A stretch of DNA of 64,000 nucleotides. It comes from Microbacterium sp. Its GTDB lineage: Bacteria > Actinomycetota > Actinomycetes > Actinomycetales > Microbacteriaceae. The stretch covers positions 186,001-250,000 of the forward strand of contig JAITLK010000001.1 of the NCBI GenBank assembly GCA_031277945.1, written 5' to 3'. The notes under the pieces were generated by a model. The model saw only the letters and a program-made list of their open reading frames with translations. It ran no database searches and was not told the DNA's origin. Of this stretch, positions 44,023 through 52,675 are shown in pieces (the stretch's first letter is position 1; each line of letters begins with the position of its first letter). The translations under genes were made by a program, and so were the position numbers.

Positions 44023-44891
44023 CCCGCCCCTCCGGCGTGCTGAGCCAGATCTTCCTGGCGTCGCGCCCCGTCAGCTGGATCAACACGGCGTTCCCGTTCG
44101 CGGCGGCCTATCTCCTCACCACCCGCGAGATCGACGCGGTCTTCGTGATCGGGACCCTCTACTTCCTGATCCCCTACAACATCGCGATGTACGGCATCAA
44201 CGACGTCTTCGACTACGCCTCGGACCTCGCCAACCCCCGCAAGGGCGGCATCGAGGGCGCGCTGCTGCAGCCGCGCTTCCACCGCCGCGTGCTGTGGGCG
44301 GCTGCCCTCTCGAACGCTCCGTTCCTGATCTTCCTGTTCGTCGTGGGAACGCCCGTGTCCTGGCTGTGGCTCGCCGTGAGCGTCTTCGCGGTGATCGCAT
44401 ACTCCGCTCCCGGGCTGCGGTTCAAGGAACGTCCCTTTCTCGACTCGATCACCTCGAGCACGCACTTCGTGAGCCCGGCGATCGTCGGGTTCGCGCTCGC
44501 CCGAGCCGACGTCACCCCGGGGATCGTCATCACGCTGTGCGCGTTCTTCCTCTGGGGCATGGCCGCGCACGCATTCGGGGCGGTCCAGGACGTGGTCCCG
44601 GACCGGGCCGCCGGCATCGGCTCCGTCGCGACGGTCATCGGAGCTCGTGCCACCGTGCGGTTCGCCATCCTGCTCTGGGTGCTGGCGGGCGTTCTCATGA
44701 CGCTCACCCCCTGGCCCGGGCCGCTCGCCGCGATCCTGGCAGCGCCCTACATCGTCAATGCCGCCCCCTGGTGGAACGTCACGGATGAGACCTCACCGTC
44801 CACCAACCGCGCCTGGCGCCGATTCATCGCCCTCAACTTCCTGGCCGGCTTCCTCGCCACCCTGCTCCTCATCGTCGTCTGGCTGCGCTGA
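44019..44891 (+). CDS. crtEb: Lycopene elongase/flavuxanthin synthase
   Basis: CrtEb attaches two C5 units to lycopene, producing the C50 precursor of decaprenoxanthin. The 290-residue UbiA-type prenyltransferase has about eight membrane helices, the first Asp motif NDVFDYASDLAN and the second segment GAVQDVVPDRAAGIGSVAT, with the preceding FKERPFLDSITS loop. It closes the carotenoid enzymes and is followed by the MMPL gene after 46 bases. Confidence 0.92.
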   Translation: MTRPSGVLSQIFLASRPVSWINTAFPFAAAYLLTTREIDAVFVIGTLYFLIPYNIAMYGINDVFDYASDLANPRKGGIEGALLQPRFHRRVLWAAALSNAPFLIFLFVVGTPVSWLWLAVSVFAVIAYSAPGLRFKERPFLDSITSSTHFVSPAIVGFALARADVTPGIVITLCAFFLWGMAAHAFGAVQDVVPDRAAGIGSVATVIGARATVRFAILLWVLAGVLMTLTPWPGPLAAILAAPYIVNAAPWWNVTDETSPSTNRAWRRFIALNFLAGFLATLLLIVVWLR

Positions 44892-44937
44892 GCCGCACGC
44901 CGACCACCGGCTCACCGATCACCCGAGAAAGGTCACC

Positions 44938-47127
44938 ATGTCCGCACCCGCACCCGCCACTCATCGTGTGAAGGAGGGGCACCGCCGCTCCTGGCTGCGC
45001 GTGCTGCTCCCCGCCGCGATCATCCTCGCCTGGCTTGTCGCCGCGGGGCTCGGGGGGCCGCTGTTCGGGAAGGTGAGCGAAGTCTCCTCGAACGATCAGA
45101 CCACCTACCTCCCGGCATCCGCCGAGGCCACCGAGGTGCAGGCGCTGCTCGGCGACTTCAACGACAGTGAGGCGATCCCGGCCATCGCGGTGTTCGTCGG
45201 CGATGCGGAACTCACCGCTGACCAGAAGACGGCCATCGCCGACGCCGTGACCGCAGCTCCCGACACCGAGGGGGTCGGCTCCGAGGTGTCGCCGGCCCTC
45301 CCGTCCGAGGACGGCCGGGCGATGCAGGCGTTCATTCCCGTCTCCACTGACGCCGACCTCGGCGACACGGTGGAGGCGCTCGGGGCTCAACTGCGCGCGG
45401 CGGTGCCCGGCGGGGTCACCGTCTTCATCACCGGTCCCGCGGGCTTCAGCGCCGACCTGGTCGCCGGCTTCGCGGGGATCGACGGGCTGCTGCTCGGCGT
45501 GGCGTTGCTGGCGGTGCTCGTCATCCTGGTGCTCGTCTATCGTTCGCTCCTGCTGCCGATCGTCGTGCTCTCCACCAGCCTGTTCGCTCTGTGCGTGGCG
45601 CTGTTGACCGTCTGGTGGCTCGCGAAGGCGGGTGTCCTGCTCCTCAGCGGACAGACCCAGGGCATCCTGTTCATCCTCGTGATCGGCGCAGCGACCGACT
45701 ACTCGCTCCTGTTCGTCTCACGCTTCCGTGAAGAGCTCCGCCTGACGCACGACAAGGGGGCTGCCGTGATCACCGCGTGGAAGGGATCGTTCGAGCCCAT
45801 CGCCGCCTCCGGGGGCACCGTGATCGCAGGTCTGCTCTGCCTCCTGCTGAGCGATCTCAAATCCAACAGCACCCTCGGCCCGGTGGCCTCCATCGGCATC
45901 GTGTTCGCGATGCTCGCCGCGCTCACGCTGCTTCCCGCCCTGCTGCTCCTGTTCGGCCGCGCCGCCTTCTGGCCGCGCCGTCCGACGTTCGAGCCCGAGG
46001 TGGTGGCCGCCGAAGACGGCATGCCGTCTCGTGGCGTATGGGCCAAGCTCGCACATCTCATCCGCCGTCGACCGCGCCTGATCTGGATGCTGACCACCGT
46101 GGTGCTGCTGGCGGGAACCGTCGGCGTCACGCAGCTGAACGCCTCGGGCGTTCCCCAGTCCGACCTCGTCATCGGCACGTCACAAGCCCGCGACGGACAG
46201 GTGGCCCTCGGCGAGCACTTCCCCGGTGGCTCTGGCAGTCCGGCGTATGTGGTCACGCCAGAGGGGGCGCTGCAGGAGGTGGCGGATGTCCTCCTCGCCA
46301 GCGACGGCGTCGAGTCGGTGAGCGTCACCGCGAGCGGCTCTCCCAGCGGTTCGGCTCCGGTCACCGCAGACGGTGTTCAGCCGGTCGGTGCACCCGGGAC
46401 GCCGGCGCCCGTCCCCACCGTCGTCGACGGCGACGTCCTGCTGCAGGCCACGCTCACGGATGCCGCGGACTCCGATGCGGCCGCCAGCACGGTGCGCGAC
46501 CTGCGCGCCCAGCTCGAGGGTCAGGGAGCCCTCGTGGGTGGCGTCACCGCAACGGCCATCGACACGAACGATGCCTCGATCCACGACCGCAACCTGATCA
46601 TCCCGCTGATCCTGGTCGTGATCATGCTGATCCTCATGCTGCTGCTGCGGTCGGTGCTGGCACCCGTGCTGCTCATCGTGACGACGGTGCTCTCCTTCGG
46701 CACCGCGCTCGGCGTGTCCGCACTGGTGTTCAACGGGATCTTCCAGTTCCCGGGCGCCGATCCCGCTGTGCCGCTGTACGGGTTCGTCTTCCTGGTGGCG
46801 CTGGGTATCGATTACAACATCTTCCTCATGACGCGCGTACGGGAGGAGTCGCTGAAGCACGGCACACGCGACGGAGCGATGCGCGGTCTGGCCATCACCG
46901 GAGGCGTGATCACGTCAGCGGGACTCGTTCTCGCCGCCACGTTCGCGGCCCTGTCCGTGATTCCGATCCTGTTCCTGGTGCAGCTCGCGTTCATCGTCGC
47001 GTTCGGTGTGCTGCTGGACACCTTCGTGGTTCGCTCCCTGCTGGTCCCCGCCCTGACCTACGACCTCGGTCGCGTGATCTGGTGGCCGTCGCGGCTCGCG
47101 CGAAAGCACGAGGACACACCGCGCTGA
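44938..47127 (+). CDS. MMPL/RND family transporter
   Basis: The 729-residue protein has two RND halves, each with one initial helix, a large extracytoplasmic loop (about 50-180 and 395-560), and five clustered helices. Typical segments are ATDYSLLFVSRFREEL and ALGIDYNIFLMTRVREESLKHG. The related corynebacterial crt operon also carries an MmpL-type gene, cg0722, so export or placement of carotenoids or other lipids is a reasonable guess. ATG 44938 has GAGAAAGG upstream. A terminator follows the stop codon after 16 bases. Confidence 0.9.
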   Translation: MSAPAPATHRVKEGHRRSWLRVLLPAAIILAWLVAAGLGGPLFGKVSEVSSNDQTTYLPASAEATEVQALLGDFNDSEAIPAIAVFVGDAELTADQKTAIADAVTAAPDTEGVGSEVSPALPSEDGRAMQAFIPVSTDADLGDTVEALGAQLRAAVPGGVTVFITGPAGFSADLVAGFAGIDGLLLGVALLAVLVILVLVYRSLLLPIVVLSTSLFALCVALLTVWWLAKAGVLLLSGQTQGILFILVIGAATDYSLLFVSRFREELRLTHDKGAAVITAWKGSFEPIAASGGTVIAGLLCLLLSDLKSNSTLGPVASIGIVFAMLAALTLLPALLLLFGRAAFWPRRPTFEPEVVAAEDGMPSRGVWAKLAHLIRRRPRLIWMLTTVVLLAGTVGVTQLNASGVPQSDLVIGTSQARDGQVALGEHFPGGSGSPAYVVTPEGALQEVADVLLASDGVESVSVTASGSPSGSAPVTADGVQPVGAPGTPAPVPTVVDGDVLLQATLTDAADSDAAASTVRDLRAQLEGQGALVGGVTATAIDTNDASIHDRNLIIPLILVVIMLILMLLLRSVLAPVLLIVTTVLSFGTALGVSALVFNGIFQFPGADPAVPLYGFVFLVALGIDYNIFLMTRVREESLKHGTRDGAMRGLAITGGVITSAGLVLAATFAALSVIPILFLVQLAFIVAFGVLLDTFVVRSLLVPALTYDLGRVIWWPSRLARKHEDTPR

Positions 47128-47143
47128 CCGGGTGGGCGAAACG

Positions 47144-47177
47144 CGAAAGGGCACCGTGGGACCACGGTGCCCTTTCG
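47144..47177. terminator. Bidirectional terminator between mmpL and LCP gene
   Basis: A perfect 15-bp stem pairs 47144-47158 with 47163-47177 around a 4-base loop, and the stem ends with AAAG and CTTT. It lies between the convergent mmpL (ends 47127) and LCP gene (ends 47194), so it probably serves both. Confidence 0.85.
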
Positions 47178-47193
47178 CCGCTGAGCGCGGGCG

Positions 47194-48453
47194 TCAGCCG
47201 CCGGCGCAGGTGGTCTTGTCCGCGGTCTGACCGCGAACGTCCGGTCCGAGGGTGACGGCGGTGTCTGCCGGGGGCAGGGTATCTCCCTCCGCCGGCACGG
47301 ACGGGTCTCCGCCCTCCACGGCGCCCTCTTCGCCGCTCTCCGTTGCTGTGACGTCGGAACCGCCGAGACGCACGGGCTGGTCCGCACGCAGCGCCGCCCA
47401 GAGCGCCTCGGCGTCCGGCGACGGCTGCACGCGGTTGGTGTCGTACGGGTAGTCCTCGGCGGGCATCTGCAGCAGCGTCATGTTGCCGAGGTCCACGGTG
47501 GCGAGTGTGCTCGCGAGCCCGACCAGGGTGCCCGTGTCGCTCAGCGCGGAATCGACCTGCACCGAGCGCGTCGCGGCATCGGCGAGGTTGAACAGCGCCA
47601 CCGGGTTCGCGAGCGTGCCTGCGCTCTTCACCTTGCGAGCGAGCGCGGACAGGTAGGTCTGCTGCGTGTGGATGCGGCCGAGGTCGGAACCATCGCCGAT
47701 GCCGTAGCGGGTGCGGACGAACGCGAGGGCCTCGGCTCCCTGCACCGTGTGAGGCCCGGCGTCCAGGAACAGCCCCGAGTCGGGATCCGAGACGGGTTCG
47801 GCCAGACACACATCCACACCGCCCACCGCGTTGGTGATGTCGATGAAACCGTCGAAGTTCACCACCACGAAGTGGTCGACATCGATGCCGGTCATCTCGC
47901 GCACGGTGTCGAGCGTGCAGAACGGACTCACGTCGAAGGCGCCGTTGATCTGAGCGACGTCCTCTGCCGGCGATGTTGATCCGTCCGGATACGTGCACTC
48001 CGGCCGGGCGGTCATGGTGTCCCGCGGAATGCTCACGAGGGTGGCGTCGGTGTGCGCGGCGTTCACATGCAGCAGCATGAGGGTGTCCGAGCGCGACCCC
48101 TCGACGTCGTCGTCGCCGTAAGTTCCGCTGGTCAGGCCGGCGCGGGTGTCGGAGCCCATGATCAGCAGATCGACCGGGCCCTTCCAGTCCGGGACCTCTG
48201 CACTCCCGCCCTCCGGACGCTCGACGCTGTTCGCTGCGATGTTGTCTGAGACGCGTGCGAACAGCGTCGCCACATAGATCCCTCCCGCCGCGATGACGAG
48301 CACGGCGACCACAGCGAAGGCCACCGCCACGCGACGACGACGATACATCCGCCGCCTCGCCGCTTCGGAACGCACGGCAGCGCGCGACCCCTCGGCGCTA
48401 TCCATCGGCTCATCGGGTTGTGGGCTGCGTGTCGGGTGCTGGGGACGCCGCAT
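47194..48453 (-). CDS. LytR-CpsA-Psr family cell-wall glycopolymer ligase
   Basis: LCP enzymes attach teichoic acids, arabinogalactan or capsule to peptidoglycan. The 419-residue protein has an N-terminal cytoplasmic tail, one membrane helix (about 43-63), and an extracellular LCP domain with LLIMGSDTRAG, RSDTLMLLHVNAAHTDATLVSIPRDTM, INGAFDVS, FDGFIDITNAVGGVDVCL and LAFVRTRYGIGDGSDLGRIHTQQTYLSAL. The C-terminal tail is acidic and low-complexity. ATG 48453 has GCAGGAAAC upstream. Confidence 0.92.
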   Translation of the reverse strand: MRRPQHPTRSPQPDEPMDSAEGSRAAVRSEAARRRMYRRRRVAVAFAVVAVLVIAAGGIYVATLFARVSDNIAANSVERPEGGSAEVPDWKGPVDLLIMGSDTRAGLTSGTYGDDDVEGSRSDTLMLLHVNAAHTDATLVSIPRDTMTARPECTYPDGSTSPAEDVAQINGAFDVSPFCTLDTVREMTGIDVDHFVVVNFDGFIDITNAVGGVDVCLAEPVSDPDSGLFLDAGPHTVQGAEALAFVRTRYGIGDGSDLGRIHTQQTYLSALARKVKSAGTLANPVALFNLADAATRSVQVDSALSDTGTLVGLASTLATVDLGNMTLLQMPAEDYPYDTNRVQPSPDAEALWAALRADQPVRLGGSDVTATESGEEGAVEGGDPSVPAEGDTLPPADTAVTLGPDVRGQTADKTTCAGG

Positions 48454-48668
48454 GTTTCCTGCTTCCGTCGGGTCGTCAGCACCGGCATGCCAGGCATGCG
48501 GACCGACGTTCGGCTCCGGCGAGGCGCACACGTCGCCTGCCGATCGGGGGAACCGTCAGTGTCCGCCACGGACCCGCATCGAAGCGAACCCGCCACACCG
48601 CTCGCACGAAACGCTCAGGCGATCCCCACCCGACACGGACCGACGCCCAGCGGGGCCCCGACAGACGC

Positions 48669-49601
48669 TCAGCGAACGCGAAGCGCCCCCGGCTGGATGC
48701 TGATCTCCACCCGCGTGGCCTCGCCCACCGTGTCCCCGTCGACCTCGAACATGCGCGGTTCGCTCAGATCGACGGCGAGCCTCGTCAGCCGCTTGCGAAC
48801 GGTGCTGGCGCTGCTCGCGTCATCCTCGGATGCCGTATCGCGGCTGAACAGACGCTTGATCCCGTGATCCCACATCATGTTGCGCATCGTGTCCATCCAG
48901 CCGGCGACACCGTCCGCCTGAAGGACGAGCAGGTCCAGCGCGCCATCGGAGGGATCCGCGTCGGGCAGCAGAGCGATCCCGCCCTGCAGCATGCCGCAGT
49001 TCCCGACCAGCAGGGTGTGCGCCTTGTCCTGCTCCGCTTTCTCACCGTCCACGCTGAGCTCGATGTCGATGACGCCGCTCGCCGAGAGCGCGCGCCCGAG
49101 CGACTCGACATACGCGAGCCAGCCGGCGCGGTCCTTGAGGTCGTCGTTGGTCTCCGTGATCATGTGCGCGTCGATTCCGAACCCCGCCATCACGGCGAAA
49201 GCCCGGCGCTGCACGTCGTCTGCCACATGGACATCGGCCCAGCCGATGTCGATCGTGGTGGGCTCGTTCTCGAACGCGCGCGAGACCGCTGCCGAGATGT
49301 TGTTCACCGGCACGCCGAGGTTGCGCGCGAGCAGGTTTCCCGTGCCCAGCGGCACGATCCCGAGATCGGCGGACGTTCCGGTCTCCGCGAGGTACTCCGC
49401 GACGGCACGGATGGTTCCGTCGCCCCCCGCCGCGAGGATGAGGGTGGCCCCGGCGGCCAGCGCACTCTCGGTCGCGCCGCGGCCCGGGTCGTCTTCTGCA
49501 GTCTCGAACCAGGAGACCTCGACGCCCTCCGGCAACGCTGCCTCGAGCTCCTCGCGCGTGGTCTTCGAGGGGTTCCACACGATCGCCGTGTTCTCAGTCA
49601 T
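48669..49601 (-). CDS. Diacylglycerol kinase family (lipid kinase)
   Basis: The 310-residue protein has the DAGK catalytic domain with the nucleotide motif GGDGTIRAVAEYL (59-71), PLGTGNLLARNLGVP, and the second domain NCGMLQGGIALLPDADPSDGALDLLVL. Such enzymes phosphorylate diacylglycerol or related lipids. ATG 49601 with GGAAGG upstream overlaps the Asp23-like gene by 8 bases, linking it to the stress block. The C-terminal MFEVDGDTVGEATRVEISIQPGALRV is typical. Confidence 0.9.
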   Translation of the reverse strand: MTENTAIVWNPSKTTREELEAALPEGVEVSWFETAEDDPGRGATESALAAGATLILAAGGDGTIRAVAEYLAETGTSADLGIVPLGTGNLLARNLGVPVNNISAAVSRAFENEPTTIDIGWADVHVADDVQRRAFAVMAGFGIDAHMITETNDDLKDRAGWLAYVESLGRALSASGVIDIELSVDGEKAEQDKAHTLLVGNCGMLQGGIALLPDADPSDGALDLLVLQADGVAGWMDTMRNMMWDHGIKRLFSRDTASEDDASSASTVRKRLTRLAVDLSEPRMFEVDGDTVGEATRVEISIQPGALRVR

Positions 49602-49986
49602 GGACCTTCCGTTCTCCTGCAGGCGTGGACAGTGCCGGTGCGGCGGGGGCGGCATCGTCGATGTGCACCACCGTCACCCGCACGGTTGCGCCCTCCCCTC
49701 CATCGTGCCGGAACTGCGCCGCGATGGCCTCATGCACACGACGGACGGTGTCGCGAGCGCCGAATCCGGCCGACACCCCGATCGAGACGTCGACGCTCAC
49801 GCCGCTGTCATCGCGGGCGAGGGCCACCAGGCTCTCTTCCTCGTCGCGCACCCCGAGAGCACGGGCGGCCGTGTCGAGGACACGCCCGAACGCGGACCCG
49901 GAGCGAAAGACCCCGCTGACGCCGGGTGTCGCCGAGACGATCGACTCGATGCGGACAACGAGCTCATCATCACGAACCGCGCTCAT
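49594..49986 (-). CDS. Asp23/Gls24-like protein (alkaline shock family), short
   Basis: The 130-residue protein has the compact alpha-beta architecture of the Asp23 fold (VRIESIVSATPGVSGVFR ... VSVDVSIGVSAGFGARDTVRRVHEAIAAQFR ... VRVTVVHIDD). Pro- and Ala-rich residues form the tail. It is one of four Asp23-related genes in the block and overlaps both neighbours (4 and 8 bases). The assignment rests on pattern and context. Confidence 0.6.
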   Translation of the reverse strand: MSAVRDDELVVRIESIVSATPGVSGVFRSGSAFGRVLDTAARALGVRDEEESLVALARDDSGVSVDVSIGVSAGFGARDTVRRVHEAIAAQFRHDGGEGATVRVTVVHIDDAAPAAPALSTPAGERKVHD

Positions 49987-50600
49987 CGGGTCTCCTCGGT
50001 CGGGCTGTTCGGGCGGCGAAGGTCCTGCACGAGGACATCGATGCCGACGACGTTCAACTCAGTATGCGCCCGCAGCCGGGTGCTGATGGCATCGCGAAGC
50101 CGCGTCACGAGATCCGGAATCGGCGCACCGTAGGCGACGCTCACTTCCACCTTCACGGTGATGGGCGCGCCCGGCGACATCACGTCGCCCTCCAGCACGC
50201 ACCGGCCCACGAGAGCACCCGGGACATCCCGCTCGGCAGCGCGCACGACTCCGCGCACCGCACCCTCGGTCACGCCCAGATCCCCTCCGGCGTCATCGAG
50301 GATCGGGATACGCCTGCCCGCGCGGGCATCGAGAGCGATGCCGGAGAGCACACGGTGCACCCAGCCGTCCTCCACCGGGGCTGCCGCTGCGGCATCCGCC
50401 TCCAGCAGTTGCGCGCCGATGCCGCGGAGTCGCTCGAGCGCGTCGAGCGCGATACGACACCCCGCGGACTCCTCGATGGCGGGATCGCGCGGCGTGCGAT
50501 TCGCGTCGAGGTAGTCGGAGAGCTCCTCGATGGAATGTCCGTCCAGGTCCTGGGGCTCCAGCCCCAGCGCCGGGAGCGGAGGAATATCGTGTTCGTTCAT
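49983..50600 (-). CDS. Asp23/Gls24-like protein with N-terminal extension
   Basis: The 205-residue protein has an N-terminal helical region (about 15-90) and a C-terminal Asp23-like domain starting with GALVGRCVLEGDVMSPGAPITVKVEVSVAYGAPIPDLVTRLRDAISTRLRAHTELNVVGIDVLVQDL. The ATG 50600 overlaps the ECF sigma stop codon as ATGA, so it is translationally coupled to the sigma gene and could act as its partner or target. No membrane segment is present. Confidence 0.65.
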   Translation of the reverse strand: MNEHDIPPLPALGLEPQDLDGHSIEELSDYLDANRTPRDPAIEESAGCRIALDALERLRGIGAQLLEADAAAAAPVEDGWVHRVLSGIALDARAGRRIPILDDAGGDLGVTEGAVRGVVRAAERDVPGALVGRCVLEGDVMSPGAPITVKVEVSVAYGAPIPDLVTRLRDAISTRLRAHTELNVVGIDVLVQDLRRPNSPTEETR

Positions 50601-51166
50601 CGCCACTGCTCCATCTCAACGAGGATGTGTTTGCGTGCCCGCGCCAGCTGTCCGCGCACGGTGGAGACAGACAGATCCAGCTCCTGCGCGATGTCGTCGT
50701 ACGAGTAGCCGCCGAGTTCGCGCAGCACCCAGCACTCGCGCTGCTGCGCGGGAAGACGTCCCAGCGCTTCGCCCAGCGCCGCAACGCCGGCACGTGCTTC
50801 CGCCCGCCGCGACGGAGACTCGCGCGCGGGCGCCGGTGCATCGATCTCCGTCACATCCGCGTGCGGACGTGACGCCCGCAGCCGGTCGATCGCCTTCCGG
50901 CTGGTGATGCGCAGCAGCCAGCCGCGTACCCGCCCCGGATCGTCCAGTTCCGGCAGCTGAGCCCACGCGGTGATGAACGCGTCCTGTACCACGTCGTCCA
51001 CTTCCAGCGTGCCCGGCAGGATTCTCGCCGCGTACGCGCGCATCGTCGGCGCGAATCGGCGCACCAGTGTGCCGAACGCTGCGGTGTCTCCATCCGCCGC
51101 GCGGCCCGCGACGATCCTGTCGTCTGCCCCCGCCAGCGGATCCGATGATCGCTCGGTGCGATCCAT
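50597..51166 (-). CDS. ECF RNA polymerase sigma factor
   Basis: The 189-residue protein has sigma region 2 (RRFAPTMRAYAARILPGTLEVDDVVQDAFITAWAQLPELDDPGRVRGWLLRITSRKAIDRLRA) and region 4 (LPAQQRECWVLRELGGYSYDDIAQELDLSVSTVRGQLARARKHI). No classic anti-sigma gene with a membrane helix follows; instead an Asp23-like gene overlaps by 4 bases. A hairpin upstream separates it from the GlsB gene, so it probably has its own promoter. Confidence 0.92.
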   Translation of the reverse strand: MDRTERSSDPLAGADDRIVAGRAADGDTAAFGTLVRRFAPTMRAYAARILPGTLEVDDVVQDAFITAWAQLPELDDPGRVRGWLLRITSRKAIDRLRASRPHADVTEIDAPAPARESPSRRAEARAGVAALGEALGRLPAQQRECWVLRELGGYSYDDIAQELDLSVSTVRGQLARARKHILVEMEQWR

Positions 51167-51208
51167 CTCTCCCCCTCCCGATCCGTTGCTCCCCTACGGC
51201 ACGAGGTG

Positions 51209-51239
51209 TGCTCCCGCGGTGGCGCGCACCGCGGGAGCA
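51209..51239. terminator. Hairpin between GlsB and sigma genes
   Basis: A perfect 13-bp stem pairs 51209-51221 with 51227-51239 around a 5-base loop. It lies 4 bases after the GlsB stop on the minus strand and before the ECF sigma gene. Confidence 0.8.
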
Positions 51240-51243
51240 GCCG

Positions 51244-51510
51244 TCACGCTTTGCGTCCCCGGCCCACGATGAGACCGTAGATCAGCAGGACGAGGATCGA
51301 ACCGCCGATCGCGAGCAGCCACGTGCTCAGCGAGAAGAAGCCCTGAAGGTCGACGTTGAAGAGAAGTCCGCCGAGCCATCCACCGAGCATCGCTCCCACG
51401 ACGCCGAGGAGGAGGGTGACGAACCAGCCGCCGCCCTGCTTGCCCGGCAGGATCAGTTTGGCGATGGCCCCGGCGATGAGCCCGAGGATGAGGAAGCTGA
51501 AGAATCCCAT
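51244..51510 (-). CDS. GlsB/YeaQ/YmgE family stress membrane protein
   Basis: The 88-residue protein has three hydrophobic segments and the typical repeated Gly pattern (LIAGAIAKLILPGKQGGGWFVTLLLGVVGAMLGGWLGGLLF). This transglycosylase-associated-like family is induced by stress in many bacteria and was named GlsB beside Gls24 genes in enterococci, which fits the Asp23/Gls24-like genes here. ATG 51510 has AAGGACAC upstream. Confidence 0.9.
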   Translation of the reverse strand: MGFFSFLILGLIAGAIAKLILPGKQGGGWFVTLLLGVVGAMLGGWLGGLLFNVDLQGFFSLSTWLLAIGGSILVLLIYGLIVGRGRKA

Positions 51511-51543
51511 GATCGTGTGTCCTTTCGATGTTCTCGGCGAGAT

Positions 51544-51574
51544 GTGGCTGCGCGGCCCCGAGCCGCGCAGCCAC
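51544..51574. terminator. Hairpin between CsbD and GlsB genes
   Basis: A perfect 13-bp stem pairs 51544-51556 with 51562-51574 around a 5-base loop. It begins 8 bases after the CsbD-like stop on the minus strand and separates that gene from the GlsB gene. Confidence 0.8.
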
Positions 51575-51581
51575 TGTCTCG

Positions 51582-51755
51582 TCACTTCTTGAACGTGTCC
51601 TTAACGTCTTCGACAGCGTCCTTGAGGTGGCCCTTGGCCTGGTCGGCCTTACCCTCGGCCACCAGCTCGTCATTACCGGTGACCTTGCCGACGGCCTCCT
51701 TCACCTCACCGGTGACCTTGTCGGCAGCCGCCTTGATCTTGTCTCCAGCACTCAT
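51582..51755 (-). CDS. CsbD family stress protein (57 aa)
   Basis: This short gene encodes a hydrophilic, helix-rich protein beginning MSAGDKIKAAADKVTGEVKE, with the CsbD pattern of repeated KxxGxxKE/AxGKxTGN followed by AEGKADQAKGHLKDAVEDVKD. CsbD proteins are general-stress (sigma B-dependent in Bacillus) proteins of unknown function. GAAAGGGG lies upstream of the ATG. It has its own terminator and sits amid the stress block. Confidence 0.9.
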   Translation of the reverse strand: MSAGDKIKAAADKVTGEVKEAVGKVTGNDELVAEGKADQAKGHLKDAVEDVKDTFKK

Positions 51756-51814
51756 GGTTTTCCCCTTCTTTCAGTTCCGGGATCTCCGGACATGGACACC
51801 GCTGACGGCCGCGC

Positions 51815-52030
51815 TCACGCGCGGCCGAGCTTGCGGCCGGTCTTCTTCATCGCCTTGCGCGCCTTCTTCGCGGCGCGCTGGCGCGACTTCCTGGCTTCCG
51901 GACTCGTCCACAGCCGTTCCAGCTGGTGACGCAGGTCCTCATAGTTCTTGCCCCGTGACTTCGCCGATTCCACGCCTACGAAATAGGCCGCAACCGCGAT
52001 CACAGCCACGAGCAGGATGTTCTTTCCCAT
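51815..52030 (-). CDS. Small membrane-anchored basic protein
   Basis: The 71-residue protein has one N-terminal membrane helix (about 4-20, NILLVAVIAVAAYFVGV) and a positively charged, helical C-terminal half rich in Lys and Arg (RKSRQRAAKKARKAMKKTGRKLG). It resembles small envelope-stress proteins but has no named family that I can identify. GGGAGAGAGAGG lies upstream of the ATG. Confidence 0.7.
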   Translation of the reverse strand: MGKNILLVAVIAVAAYFVGVESAKSRGKNYEDLRHQLERLWTSPEARKSRQRAAKKARKAMKKTGRKLGRA

Positions 52031-52054
52031 TGCCTCTCTCTCCCTTCAGATCCG

Positions 52055-52672
52055 TCACCTGACTCGGGGCTGGTCCGCCGCAAGTCGTGCCCGCACGCTG
52101 GTGCGGATCGAGATGAAGACGGGAAGGTCCCGTCCGGTCATCACCGCCAGTGCATCCGTTGCCCGGGTGACCAGGTCGGCTACCGCCGCCGGTGATGTCC
52201 TCTTCCGCGGTATCACGTCCACGTGCAGGATGTCTTGACCCTTGACACGAGAGGTGCTGATGCGGTTATGGACGATCTCGTCCCTGCCCGACAGCGCGTG
52301 ACCGATGACGTCGGAGGCGAATGCCGGACGCACCACGACCCCGCCCAGGTCATCCTCCGAAGCAGCGACGCGCAGCACCGGCGCGCTCGTGGTCCGCCCG
52401 AGATGGGCGATGATCACGACGGCGACAACGACCACCACGAGGGCAATCGCAACGCCCGCGACCGCGATCCAGCTGGCTGCGGTGTCACCCGGCAGCCGAG
52501 TCGCCGCGTCCGCGTCGGACAGCCAGTCCCGAGCTGCGCCGAGCAGGTCCCCCCAGACCCGCCCGGCGTCGCCCCAGGTGGTTGCCGCGAGCGCCCCCGC
52601 CCCGGCCCCCAGGAGGATGATGCCGACGACGAACAGCACCACGCGATTCACCGCACGATTCGTCTCGTTCAT
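52055..52672 (-). CDS. DUF6286/AmaP-like membrane protein (1)
   Basis: The 205-residue protein has two N-terminal membrane helices (about 10-30 and 66-89) with an extracytoplasmic loop between them, and a cytoplasmic beta-rich domain (ISTSRVKGQDILHVDVIPRKRTSPAAVADLVTRATDALAVMTGRD). This topology is that of AmaP, the membrane anchor of Asp23, and of actinobacterial DUF6286 proteins. The adjacent paralogue and Asp23-like genes support such a role. It starts 3 bases before the end of the next gene, so both are likely co-expressed. Confidence 0.7.
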   Translation of the reverse strand: MNETNRAVNRVVLFVVGIILLGAGAGALAATTWGDAGRVWGDLLGAARDWLSDADAATRLPGDTAASWIAVAGVAIALVVVVVAVVIIAHLGRTTSAPVLRVAASEDDLGGVVVRPAFASDVIGHALSGRDEIVHNRISTSRVKGQDILHVDVIPRKRTSPAAVADLVTRATDALAVMTGRDLPVFISIRTSVRARLAADQPRVR

Positions 52673-52675
52673 GGC

